From Dromaius novaehollandiae (Eukaryota; Chordata; Aves; Casuariiformes; Dromaiidae), in NCBI RefSeq assembly GCF_036370855.1, contig NC_088105.1:10607619-10671618 (forward strand): a DNA stretch of 64,000 nt, read 5' to 3'. Of the stretch, positions 22,501 through 31,620 are shown in pieces. The notes beneath the pieces were generated by a model. The model saw nothing but the letters and a program-made list of their open reading frames with translations, searched no databases and was not told where the DNA came from. Numbering within the stretch: the first letter of the stretch is position 1; the number at the start of each line of letters is the position of its first letter. Both the position numbers and the translations under genes were made by a program.

Positions 22501-25500
22501 TTTGCGCCCGGCTTTGTTTTTATCTGCCACCTCCCTCCCCGGCGGCGCCGGGAAATCGGAGAAAAGTTCCCCTGCGGCTTTAGTTTTTGGAGCCGCCCGT
22601 TGAGAAAAATCGCGCCGCGGTTTCTGCCCGCCCGGGAGTAAATTTGCCGACAGGACAAGAAGCGGCCCCGACAGCAGCCCCGACAGCAGCCCCGACAGCA
22701 GCCCCGCGGGCCGGGGCCCCTCGCCCCGCCGGCAGAGCCGTCCCCGGCGGAGCCAGCCCGGGGCGAGAGGCCGAGCAGCGGGGCCAAGTGCCGGCGTTAA
22801 TTCGGGGTCGTCGTCCGGCGCCGAGGGAAGCCCCCCCGGTTGCTCCGGGCAGGCGGCGGGTCGCGGCCGGGTCTCACCCCCTGCCCGGGAGGAAGCGGCC
22901 AGGTCCGTGCCGGAGCTGCAGCTCCTGAAACGCACGGCGGCTGCTGCGGCTGCACGGCGGTTTCTCCAGCCCGCAAACACGAGTTTCCTGTGCTTTTCAG
23001 CATATTTTGGGGAAATTTGGAGGAAGGTGTTGAAATATTTTGTTGCCGTTGTTTGCTCGCTGAAATCAAGCTGAGTTGTTGCCTTTAAGAACGAGAAAAC
23101 TGCCGTGTTTGTTAGCTGGTGTGTGTATATATAATGTTTATGAAATAAACGAAAAAGATTTACTATTCAATAACAACAAATGCACCTACCTAGAGAGGGT
23201 ATTGTGCCGCGCACCATCATATATCTTAACATTTCTGACATATCTCTGAAATAGGATTAACAAATGAAATTTGGAAAACAGCGCGCGTAGCTGATGTGGG
23301 CTGCAGAGGTAGCGTTATCGATATCAGAAATGCGCTGAAAGGAGAGACCTAGTAATCCACATGTGGAAGAAACCCCCATTTTCAGAGCAGGAATGAGAAG
23401 AGGGACCTACGGAATCTCTATATACATTTTTTATTTGTTCTAGTGTTGTTAATGCAAAAGACTTAAAGACCAGCAATAAATGTGGTCCGGAAGCCAGTTA
23501 ATTCTGTCTGTAACTAACTAATCTGGTAAATTATGAAATAAACTGACTTCACCTGAGATACCTATCAGTGCCCTAAAGTATTTTTTAGTAATGTTATTTC
23601 AGACTGTAACAATATAAATTTCAGCTGTGCTCAAAACATTCTTTCTTCTCAGGCTGACTATTGCTCATAGAAGATGTCTCCTTTATGCTCTCCCTTTTTC
23701 CCTTTTTCCCTTTTTCCCTTTTTCCCTTTTTTCCCTTTTTCCCTTTTTTCCCTTTTTTCCCTTTTTTCCCTTTTTTCCCTTTTTCCCTTTTTCCCTTTTT
23801 CCCTTTTTCCCTTTTTTCCCTTTTTCCCTTTTTTCCCTTTTTTCCCTTTTTTCCCTTTTTCCCTTTTTTCCTTTTTTCCTTTTTTTCCTTTTTCTTTTTT
23901 CCCTTTTTTCCCTTTTTTCCCTTTTTCCCTTTTTCCCTTTTTTCCCCCTTTTTCCCTCTTTTTCCTTTTTTTCCGCTTTTTTCCTTTTTTCCTCCCTTGT
24001 GCCCTGCTTGGGGCAGGGGAGCAGGAGCTCCCCCCCATTTTCGTGACGGGCTGTTTCCCTGCACGGGGCTGAGCTGGGCTTGCCTGCTCCTGGGCCCACG
24101 CACAGGGCCGAGCCCGGAGGGCAGCGGGTCGGAGCCCCGAGCGGGTGCAGAAACGAAGGCGAGGGATCGCCGTGTCGTGCTTGCAAAGTGCTGCCTGCGT
24201 GGCCAAGCAGCAGCTCGCCGCTGCTCGGGGCCACTCTGCAAGTGCCTCTAGCACAGCCACAGTGTCTGTCTGTCTGTCTTACATTTTTCCTTTCCTTGTA
24301 GGCTGGCTTTGATAAGCTGATGTGTGCGAGGGCTTTTTTAATGCCGGTCAATAAAGAAGCCAATCAGCTCAGCTAGTTCGTTTGGATACAATAGAGTAGC
24401 TCCTAATCCCATGCAGGATTTGTGGTAGCATTTAAAAAAAAAAAAAAAAAAAAGGGGAAAAAAGAGCAGATATTTACTGTCAGCCGTTCTCCTGGCACCG
24501 GCACTCCCGGCAGGAGAGGGAGGCAGACCTTATGCATAAACATCTCTTGTGCTATTACACTCCAGCTATGGGCATGTTTTTTCCGAAATCAATCTTCTTT
24601 CATGCGTGCGTGTCAGCATTATGTGCAGTGCTTTTCCTGGGCAATCTTCTCTTGCAGACTTTTACAGTGCCGCCTGTTTACTCTGAACGATGGTCAGACA
24701 GAAACGGAGATAAATACCCAGCTATTCAGATGTCTATAAGCTGCCCATCTATAGACAGGCATCATATACGAACCTAGATGGCTGGCTATATATCTCGCCT
24801 TATGAAAAGCCCTCCCGCTCCGACCACCCTAGAGCAGCCTCTGCGAGCACAGGCGCGCCGGAGGGCGACTGCCCCCCGCGCCAGGCCGTCGCTGGGGCAC
24901 GGGCCAAGGAAGCTCTTTAATGGCACTCAGCAAACCCCCGCGAGTTTTGGAGAGAGACATGTCCCTTGTGCTGGACGGGCTCCTGTTTGCCTCCTGTGCC
25001 GTTGCTGTGCCGCGGCGTGGGCTCGCTCCAGCCCCGATTTTTCCCAACCGTTTCCAGGGGCAGAGGTCCGTAAAGCCCTGGGCAGCCAGGAGCAAGCGGA
25101 TAGAAACCCACTGCCACCTGTAACGTGAAAACTAGGGCCCCGGTGGCCACGCTGGTGCGGGGCTGGAGGTGAACGCAAAGTGACGCCCTCTCTTCCTGTG
25201 TCCCTGAGCCGCAAACGGGCAGGGAGCCTGGTGCAAGTGCCACGGGGCTGCTGCGTCCCAGGCACGTGCTGGTGGTGGCTGCTGGCGCGGGGCGGCTGCT
25301 CTGCCCAGGAGGGAACCGGAGCAGAAAAGACCCTTGCTCACGTTGAAGAAACCTGGGATTTCTTTTTTTTTTTTCCTCCTTGCTGCCAGGCAGGCGGGAA
25401 GGGGCTTGAGACCGGGCAGAGGGACGGCTGGGAGGGGGCACGTCTCGGGGCAGGGCTCGGTGGGATGCTGGTTCCTCCTCTCCCAAAGGCGCCCCAGGAG

Positions 25501-28500
25501 CACGGTGCTGGTGAGCGGGGCGCCTGCGCAGGGGGAGCCGAGCGGAGCAAGAGCCAGGGCTGGGGGACCCCCCCCCCCCCCCGGGGATGGCCCCAGGCAC
25601 GCGCGTGTCCGTGTGTCCCTCTGCGGCACACTGCTGGGGCGGACGCAGCAGGCTGCCAGGCGCAGGGGCGCCGCGGGGGCGCAGGCGGGGGGGGTCTCCT
25701 GGGGTGGGACTCTCCCAGGACGGGGCCGGTTGCACTGGGCCATCTGAGGCCAGAGCTCCTGCTGCGCTGCCATTTCAGCTAGCGCTGGACCTCGGCGTTG
25801 GATGCCCGTGCAGATGGGCACGTGGCTGCCAGCAGGGTTTTTCCCTTTAGCTGCTTCTCATCACATGAGGATGCTGTTACTGGTGGGGTGGAGAAGACCA
25901 GTGTCTGGAGACCTGGCTTAGGGCCGAGAGCTCCCTGGCCCCTGCCTGGCCCCTGGGCCGGATCCGGCGGGAGGATGCCAGCAAAGACCATGTTTGCAAT
26001 AACTTGTCCAAATCCCTGCTCCCATCCCAGGCCTTGTCCTGAGCATGGCCCCGGCCGTGAGCAGGGCCTCTCTCTCTGCTCAGTGGCTCTTTTCTCCAGG
26101 GACACCTTGGAGGGGACCTGGGTGGGTCAGGGACGAGTCACCTCTGTGGGCCATCGTCCAGGCAGACCACATGGGAGGTCCTTGCTATGGCAGAAGAAAC
26201 CTGCAGGGCACCCGCTTCCCTCGGGGGATGGAGGAGCACATGGGGCAGACCTCAGGGGAGCAATGCTGGAGCCAGAGCTGTGTCCCCATTTGCGGGGGGG
26301 GGGGGTCAAGGCGGGGGCAAGAAGCTGGGAGCGAAGGGGCCGCGGGCGCTGACACTGCCCTTGTCTCTCTCCGCCGCCTCCGCAGAGATCCCCCAGTGTG
26401 CCGGCTGCAACCAGCACATCCTGGACAAGTTCATCCTCAAGGTGCTGGACCGGCACTGGCACAGCTCCTGCCTCAAGTGCGCCGACTGCCAGATGCAGCT
26501 GGCCGACCGCTGCTTCTCCCGCGCCGGCAGCGTCTACTGCAAGGAGGACTTCTTCAAGTGAGTCCCGTCCCTGTCCCCGTCCCCGTCCCCGTCCCCGCCG
26601 TGGGCGGCCCCCTCCCACGGGGCACACGGGGGCAGGAGCCAGTGCTGTCCAGGCGCCCCCAAATTGCGTTTCCCTGGCAAAGCGATGCTCCTGCCTGAGC
26701 CCGCCGCTGCCGTGCGTCCCGCCAGCCCCTTTCCCAGCATGATTTCTCCAAAATCTTCTTATATCTTTTTTTATTTTATTTTAAAGCCCAAGTGTTTAAA
26801 TAAAGGGAATTTTGCTGCTTTAGAGCTGCCACAGGCTGAATGCTATTTGTTGGGATTTAACCTTCTTAAAGACCCAAATCTCTCTAATACCCCCTGCCCT
26901 CCCCCCCACACTACATTTTAAACCCAAATTGGACTAGAGGGTCGCCCCGCTAATCGCCCGCCCCGGCCGGCACAGCTGTGCCGCTCGGAGCTAGAGGGCA
27001 GGAGAAACCCGCACAACGCCGGCCCAGCGCCTCCGCTCGCCTCTCCGCGGGGTTGTGCTGACGCCGCTTCTCTCTCTCTCTCTGTCTTCCTACCTTCCCC
27101 CCCCCCCCCCCCCCCGCTTTCCCCCGGCCTGGCTTGAGCAACGTGGGGCTGAGCCCTCGCGCCGTCGAGGCATGTGTGTCGCCCGCCCCATCTGCCGGGA
27201 GGGCGGCGAGGCCGAGGCTTCGCCCCCGCCCGCCACAGGCGGCTGAACCGCGAAACGGCGATTAGGCGCTGCGCTAATCCTGGGCAGGACTTTCCCTGGC
27301 GCCCCAGCCCGGCTTAGCGGGTAGTAAGAACAGCCCGCCGGCACCCGCAGCGGATGTTCGGCTGCCGAAGCCCTTCGAGGCCCCGATACCAACACAAATA
27401 AATAAATACAAGCGCTATTATTAAAGCTGAAAGCTGCTGGGTAAAACTCAGCTGGGCTTCTGCAATGCTCAAGCAGGGCTATAGGCTTGGTAGCAACGTT
27501 TCGCCTGTGATATTTCCCAGACTATTAATCTCGAAGTCATTTAAATAGTTGCCCAAAAGGTGCAGGTAATCAATGTTAATTAGAGTTGAAAGATCAGCGA
27601 CTTTCTTAGATTAGGTGCTGCCTAGATTATTCTGTGCCAATCAATAGCTGTGCAGCACTCAGTCACTTTGCTCACCTTTATTTCAACTGCTCATTGATTT
27701 AGGGCAGGCGACCTGCGGGGCCGGGGGGGGTCTGGGACAAATGTGCCTTTGGAGCCCGGACAGGGCGGGGGCACCTCCGCCGCATGCAGGCGTGCGGCTG
27801 CCTTTCAGAGGCGGCGGCGTGCGGCATCGATTCGCTCCGCTCTGCGGGGCGCCCATGTTAGCCGCCGGGGCCACGTGCCTCCGAGGCCGAGGCGATGGAT
27901 TGAGCCAACGCGGGTTTTTGCGTTGAATTTCCTGCTTCATTTCCAGCTCCCTTCCCTGCTCTGCCTCTGCCCATGTTGCTGCGCCCAGCCGTGCGGCCCC
28001 ACCGCGCTGCTGCCGCGGGCATCGCGCCGCCGGCGGGCAGCATCCGTCCCTCGTTTTTCCCTGTCGGGGATCTTGCGGGGCGCTCACAGCCGCCGCTTCT
28101 CCTTGCAGGCGTTTCGGGACAAAATGCACGGCCTGTCAGCAGGGCATCCCCCCCACGCAGGTGGTGCGCAAGGCCCAGGACTTCGTCTACCACCTGCACT
28201 GCTTCGCCTGCATCATCTGCAGCCGGCAGCTGGCCACGGGCGACGAGTTTTACCTGATGGAGGACGGGCGGCTGGTGTGCAAGGAGGACTACGAGACGGC
28301 CAAGCAGAATGGTAGGCACCGCCACCGCCACAAGGCGCGAGCCGGCCGGCATCGCGGGGCCAGGCTGGTCCGAGCCGTTGGCTCTCTTGCAGATGACTCG
28401 GAGGCGGGCGCTAAGCGGCCCCGGACCACCATCACGGCCAAGCAGCTGGAGACGCTGAAGAACGCCTACAAGAACTCCCCCAAGCCCGCCCGGCACGTGC

Positions 28501-29783
28501 GGGAGCAGCTCTCCTCCGAGACGGGGCTCGACATGCGGGTGGTGCAGGTGAGGTGCAGGACGCCCGGCCACGCCAGCGCTCCCTCTGCCCGGGCGCAGGG
28601 GGAACAGCCAGTCCCAGCTCTGGGCCCTGTTTGGTGCCTGTTGCAAAGGTCCTGCACACCACAAGCAGGTTCATCCCATAGTGAAGGGATTGGACCCCAT
28701 GTGCCAGGCATTGGGTGCTGCGGTGCAGAGGTGCTGGGGGTGCCAGGGTGCTGGGATATGGGGGTGCCAGGGTGTGGAGGTGCTGGGGTGCCAGGGATGC
28801 TGGGGCCCTGGGGTGCTGGAGTATTGGGGTCCTGGGGTGCCAGGGGTACTGGGGTGCCAGGGTCCCTGGGGTGCTGGGATGCTGCGGTGCTGGGGCATCA
28901 GGGTGCTGGGATGCTGGGGTGTTGGATGCCAGGGCACTGGGACATTGGGGTGCCAGGGGTACTGGGGTGACAGAGTCCCTGGGGTGCTGGGATGCTGCAG
29001 TACTGAGACATCAGGGTGTTGGGTGTCAGGATGCTCGGATATTGGGGTACGGGGATGCCGGGGCACTGGGCAGCTGGGGTGGTGCTGGTGCGTGGCAGTG
29101 CCGGTGCGTGGTGGTGACGGCGGGGCGCGGCGGCCCAGGTGTGGTTCCAGAACCGGCGGGCCAAGGAGAAGCGGCTGAAGAAGGACGCGGGGCGGCACCG
29201 CTGGGGGCAGTTCTACAAGAGCGTCAAGCGGAGCCGCGGCAGCGGCGGCAAGCTGGAGAAGGAGAGCTCGGCCGAGGAGTGCGGCGTCAGTGACAGCGAG
29301 CTCAGCTTCCGCGGTGAGCGGGGCGGCGGGGGCGCGCGGGGGGGCGGGAGCGGCCGGAGGCCCCCTGCGCCCGGGGGCTGCTCACCCTCCCTCCTCTCGC
29401 GGGCAGACGACCAGATCCTCGCCGAGCTCGGCCACGCCAACAGGGTGTACGGCGGCGACGCGCCCGGCGCCCCGCTGCTCAACGGCGGCTTCTCCGTGGA
29501 CGGGACGGGCCAGCCCTACCAGGACTTGCGGGACGGCAGCCCCTACGGCCTGCCGCAGTCGCCCTCGTCCATCTCCTCGCTGCCGGTCCCGCCGCCCTTG
29601 CTGGAGTACGCCATGGACAGCGGCCTGGGGCTGGCGGCGGCCAGCGGGCCGGGGGGCCCGGCGCTGCGGGCCCTGGCGCCCGGCCCCACTTCCGACATCT
29701 CCACGGGCAGCAGCGTGGGCTACCCGGACTTCCCCACCAGCCCGGCCTCCTGGCTGGACGACATGGATCACCCCCCTTTCTAA
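19427..29783 (+). CDS. LHX4: LHX4, LIM/homeobox protein 4 (complete coding region)
   Basis: LHX4 is a nuclear LIM-homeodomain transcription factor for pituitary and ventral motor-neuron development. Six exons (19427-19502, 26386-26557, 28109-28311, 28393-28547, 29139-29313, 29407-29783) join in phase to 385 residues (human LHX4 has 390). LIM domain 1 begins at Cys30 (CAGCNQH) and LIM 2 at Cys89 (CTACQQG). The homeodomain (about 157-216) holds [11 protein letters not shown]...[14 protein letters not shown]. It is followed by [16 protein letters not shown] and the conserved C-terminus [19 protein letters not shown]...[13 protein letters not shown]4 rather than LHX3 is shown by [32 protein letters not shown] and flanking QSOX1 and ACBD6. 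The start is a double ATG with A at -3. The middle of the tail has drifted to Gly/Ala/Pro, as expected from GC bias. Confidence 0.97.
19870..19918 (+). repeat. (GT)n/(CTGT)n microsatellite
   Basis: An interrupted dinucleotide run of gt and ct units in LHX4 intron 1. Confidence 0.85.
20401..20423 (+). repeat. (TTTAA)n pentamer repeat
   Basis: Four to five units of tttaa in a GC-rich context. Confidence 0.75.
21942..21961 (+). repeat. Oligo-A run (20 nt)
   Basis: Twenty consecutive A residues within GC-rich intron 1. No retroposon body can be recognised upstream of it. Confidence 0.8.
22283..22327 (+). repeat. (CCCG)n-(TCCG)n compound microsatellite
   Basis: Four-base cgcc/cccg units change into about seven tccg units. 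All are CpG-containing. Confidence 0.85.
22669..22705 (+). repeat. 12-bp tandem repeat, three copies
   Basis: Three near-identical copies of cgacagcagccc in LHX4 intron 1. Confidence 0.8.
23080..23640 (+). promoter_or_regulatory. AT-rich island in LHX4 intron 1 (candidate conserved non-coding element)
   Basis: About 560 bp of complex, AT-rich, non-repetitive sequence begins abruptly inside GC-rich DNA. It includes ATAAAC, ATTAAC and ATCGAT motifs and no open frame of note. Such composition islands in developmental gene introns often mark selected non-coding elements. Function is inference. Confidence 0.35.
23688..23998 (+). repeat. Polypyrimidine (CCCTTTTT)n minisatellite
   Basis: A run of 287 consecutive C/T bases (23688-23974), then one G at 23975 and more pyrimidines to 23998. 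The unit is 8-9 bp, CCC plus five or six T, with a few CC or longer T variants toward the 3' end. The opposite strand is pure GGGAAAAA. Long Lys-rich and Phe-rich open frames across it are artefacts of the repeat. Confidence 0.97.
24290..24800 (+). promoter_or_regulatory. Second AT-rich complex island in LHX4 intron 1
   Basis: Non-repetitive moderate-GC sequence around a 20-A run (24434-24453), with motifs such as CTTTGATAAG, CCAATCAG and CAATAAAG. It is a candidate regulatory element because it departs from the surrounding GC-rich intron. No protein similarity is seen. Confidence 0.3.
24434..24453 (+). repeat. Oligo-A run (20 nt)
   Basis: Twenty consecutive A residues followed by a GGGGAAAAAAG purine stretch. 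Confidence 0.8.
25568..25582 (+). repeat. Oligo-C run (15 nt)
   Basis: A homopolymer C tract in intron 1. The length may be uncertain in an assembly. Confidence 0.8.
26386..26557 (+). CDS. LHX4: LHX4 exon 2 (LIM domain 1)
   Basis: 172 bp. It encodes [20 protein letters not shown], then [20 protein letters not shown] and [16 protein letters not shown]. All expected zinc ligands of LIM 1 are present (C-x2-C, H-x2-C, C-x2-C, C near YCKED). The donor gtgagt starts at 26558, phase 2. Confidence 0.97.
26565..26598 (+). repeat. (GTCCCC)n hexamer repeat beside the exon 2 donor
   Basis: Four to five gtccc(c/t) units start seven bases after the exon 2 splice donor. Confidence 0.75.
27069..27115 (+). 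repeat. (TC)n plus 19-nt oligo-C tract
   Basis: A short TC dinucleotide run, then nineteen consecutive C residues at 27097-27115. Confidence 0.85.
27400..27690 (+). promoter_or_regulatory. LHX4: AT-rich homeodomain-site island in LHX4 intron 2 (candidate enhancer)
   Basis: About 290 bp of unique AT-rich sequence between CpG-rich flanks. It carries TAATCAAT (27567-27574), TTAATTAG (27576-27583), ATTAATC, and CCAATCAATAG (27638-27648), which fit binding by LIM-homeodomain, POU or PBX/HOX-type factors. The density and lack of repeats suggest a conserved intronic enhancer, possibly autoregulatory. Function is inferred. Confidence 0.45.
28109..28311 (+). CDS. LHX4: LHX4 exon 3 (LIM domain 2)
   Basis: 203 bp. 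It encodes [40 protein letters not shown] and [20 protein letters not shown], ending YETAKQN. The zinc ligands of LIM 2 are intact. The donor is gtaggc, phase 1. Confidence 0.97.
28393..28547 (+). CDS. LHX4: LHX4 exon 4 (homeodomain helices 1-2)
   Basis: 155 bp after an 81-bp intron. It encodes [20 protein letters not shown] through [19 protein letters not shown]. The exon stops inside the recognition helix, before VWFQNRR. The donor is gtgagg, phase 0. Confidence 0.97.
28548..29138 (+). other. LHX4: LHX4 intron 4 (splits the homeobox)
   Basis: A 591-bp intron between the VVQ and VWFQNRR codons of the homeodomain. More than half of it is the G-rich minisatellite at 28715-29065. Confidence 0.8.
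28715..29065 (+). repeat. G-rich minisatellite (GGGGTGCTG/GGGGTGCCA)n
   Basis: Degenerate 8-10-bp units of the form ggggtgctg, ggggtgcca or gggatgctg fill about 350 bp. A higher-order duplication is visible: 28834-28946 and the copy starting at 28947 share most unit variants, a period of 113 bp. Frequent GGGG runs on the transcribed RNA sense strand could form G-quadruplexes. Long open frames here on both strands are repeat artefacts. Confidence 0.93.
29139..29313 (+). CDS. LHX4: LHX4 exon 5 (recognition helix and basic tail)
   Basis: 175 bp. It encodes [20 protein letters not shown], then [20 protein letters not shown] and [32 protein letters not shown] separates LHX4 from LHX3. The donor is gtgagc, phase 1. 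Confidence 0.97.
29407..29783 (+). CDS. LHX4: LHX4 exon 6 (C-terminal domain)
   Basis: 377 bp to the TAA at 29781-29783. It encodes [40 protein letters not shown] and the end [20 protein letters not shown] then [11 protein letters not shown]. The ends are conserved. The middle (about 29590-29690) is shorter and richer in Ala/Gly/Pro than in mammals. Confidence 0.97.
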
Positions 29784-30856
29784 GCGCCCGCCGCCCGCCC
29801 CGCGCCGGGCTCCGGGGCGGCGGGTGCAAGCACAAAGCGGGCGCCGGCGTCCCGCTGGTGGGCGACCCCCCCGCGCCCGGCCCGCCGCGGAGGGACACCC
29901 CGCAGGGCCGCGGCCGCCCCCGGCCCAGAGCACGCCTCTATTTTCGAGAGTTATTTTTGGATATGGAGCCGGGCTGTGGCTCGAAGCGGCCGCCAGCCTC
30001 GCTGCGAAGAGAAGTATATATTGTAGAAGGGTTTATTTTGGTGCATAGAGCCGGCCACGCCGCCGAGCGGGACTGACGCCGGCCGGACCTGGGGGCCCTC
30101 GCGGGCGTGCGGGGCGCGTTGGCGGCGTTTCGCTGCAGCCCTGCGAAGGCGGAGGATGGCCGAGCCCTGCCGGCAGCTGGAAAGGGGATGGGAAAGCCGT
30201 GGGCTGCTGGGGGACCTGGGCAGGGGAGGTGGGGAAGCGCTGGAGGCCCTTGAGATGAACAGATAACCCCCCCACAAACACACTTCGCTGCCGGGGTTAA
30301 AAAGTCACTCACACCTGCACAACCGAGCTGAGGCCGCTTGGGCTGGTGGCTAAAGCCCAGCTGAAGGCTGCCTCAGCCACCCGGGGCCGGCGACGCGGGT
30401 GACGCTCCTGCTCCACCAGTGCTGCTGCGGGAGGCCGGCGGCAAGTGCAGCCCGGTGGTATCGGCCTGCTGGGGCTTTTGGAAAGCAATGGAGGGGGGGA
30501 AAGGAAGGAGGAAAAAAAAAAAAAAGAAAAGAAAAAAATGGGAGGAAAAAATAAAACAGAAGGAAGCACAGCAGCGGTTGGGCCCTATGCTCAGGGCGGT
30601 CCCGGCTCCGCCAGCCCGGCCACCCCGCGGGAGCCGTGGCGGCCCCACCGCGCTGGCAGAGAGGTGGCCTGTCCCCGCCGCAGGCTGCCTCCCGCCGCCC
30701 CCGGGGCGGCCACGCTCGCTCGCTCTCGCGCTCTGGGTCCCCCTTCGACATGCCAAACGTTGCCCCCTCCCTCCCTTCGGTGTAAATTTTGTACAGTTCC
30801 GAAAAGTGAGAGTCTTGTTTCCTGGAAAAAAACCCACAAACGACAAAAATAATAAT

Positions 30857-30862
30857 AATAAA
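30857..30862 (+). terminator. LHX4: AATAAA poly(A) signal candidate of LHX4
   Basis: A canonical hexamer within an AAT-repeat/oligo-A stretch, followed by a GT-rich element (ttgctgtgtgtttgggg, about 30896-30912). Confidence 0.45.
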
Positions 30863-30939
30863 AAAAAAAGAGTCAAAGACTACAGGCTTATTTATTGCTG
30901 TGTGTTTGGGGAGCTCCCCCCACCCCGAACCCTCGGGCC

Positions 30940-30973
30940 GGTGCGGTGCGGTGCGGTGCGGTGCGGTGCGGTG
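30940..30973 (+). repeat. (GGTGC)n pentanucleotide repeat
   Basis: About seven perfect ggtgc units. This is another five-base GC-rich repeat similar in style to that in the LHX4 leader. Confidence 0.85.
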
Positions 30974-31598
30974 TGCCCAGCCTCCTGCGTGGCCGGCACG
31001 GGAAAGCCGCGTGCCATGCGCGCAGGATGGGCTCCAGCGGCTGCTGCCTGTGGGCTCGTCTGCCCAGGATGGCCCCCCGCGTGGCCGCTGCTCCCGCTGC
31101 CCATCTGGAGGGCGTCGGGCCGCGACGCGCCTTGCACTGCACTGCTTTTCTAAGCCTTTTACAGCGCGTTGCAGCCCCCACCCCGGGCGCTAAGCTGGTT
31201 AGCGCGCTCACAGCACGGCCCCTCCACCCAGGGACCGCGGGCCAGCTCACGAGCCGGGTGACGTTAAACCATGGGGCCGAGCGCCCCGAAAACGCCAGTG
31301 CCATCCCGCCGCCAGCCCGCGGAGCCAGCCCGGCTCCCAGCTGCGGGACAGCCAGTGCCGCGCAGGGCCGAGCGTGGCAGGGCAATGCCAGCGGAGCTGA
31401 GCCCCACCACAGGCCCCGGTGTGTTGGCTTTATATATTTTAATCATTTTAACATTTAATGCTTCTCAATTAAAGTGATTTCCTGGAGTAGATGCCAAGCT
31501 TAGGCCGAATGCACATTAACCACTTTCTGTATCGGTAGTTAAAGGCACCGAGGGATTTAAACAGCAATCCGCAAGGCTGCTGGGGAAAGGTTTGGCTG

Positions 31599-31604
31599 AA
31601 TAAA
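31599..31604 (+). terminator. LHX4: Distal AATAAA poly(A) signal candidate of LHX4
   Basis: A canonical hexamer with a T-rich stretch 20-60 nt downstream (tatgtctttctc, then cttctttttttt). ATTAAA also occurs at 31468-31473. Confidence 0.4.
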
Positions 31605-31620
31605 GCAGATTATAAACAAT

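Larger units (their letters stand above)
19503..26385 (+). other. LHX4: LHX4 intron 1
   Basis: A 6.9-kb intron. Its first 1.4 kb stays in the CpG island. It contains a TG/TCTG tract (19870-19918), AATTT pentamers (20401-20423), a TCCG tract (22283-22327), a 12-bp repeat (22669-22705), the large polypyrimidine array (23688-23998), oligo-A runs (21942-21961, 24434-24453), a 15-C run (25568-25582), and AT-rich islands at 23080-23640 and 24290-24800. No additional exon is supported. Confidence 0.75.
26558..28108 (+). other. LHX4: LHX4 intron 2
   Basis: A 1.55-kb intron with alternating composition: a hexamer repeat at its start, an AT-rich stretch at 26745-26935, a TC tract running into a 19-C run (27069-27115), and an AT-rich homeodomain-site island (27400-27690). 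No exon is supported. Confidence 0.75.
29784..31620 (+). other. LHX4: LHX4 3' UTR (approximate extent)
   Basis: Sequence after the stop with several candidate poly(A) signals. It contains an AT-rich patch (29938-30050), a purine-rich A/G tract (30490-30560) and a (GGTGC)n run. Where the transcript ends cannot be decided from sequence alone. Confidence 0.45.

Noticed and set aside
21625-22980. 451-codon minus-strand open frame in LHX4 intron 1
   Set aside because: Biased Arg/Pro/Ala sequence crossing oligo-A and TCCG repeats; no recognisable domain.
23621-24363. Lys/Gly-rich and Phe/Pro-rich open frames on both strands
   Set aside because: They are translations of the CCCTTTTT repeat, which happens to lack stop codons.
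28671-29198. Open frames with PGTPSTPG-like repeats on both strands over LHX4 intron 4
   Set aside because: They come from the minisatellite. The splice sites and homeodomain continuity show that this is intron.
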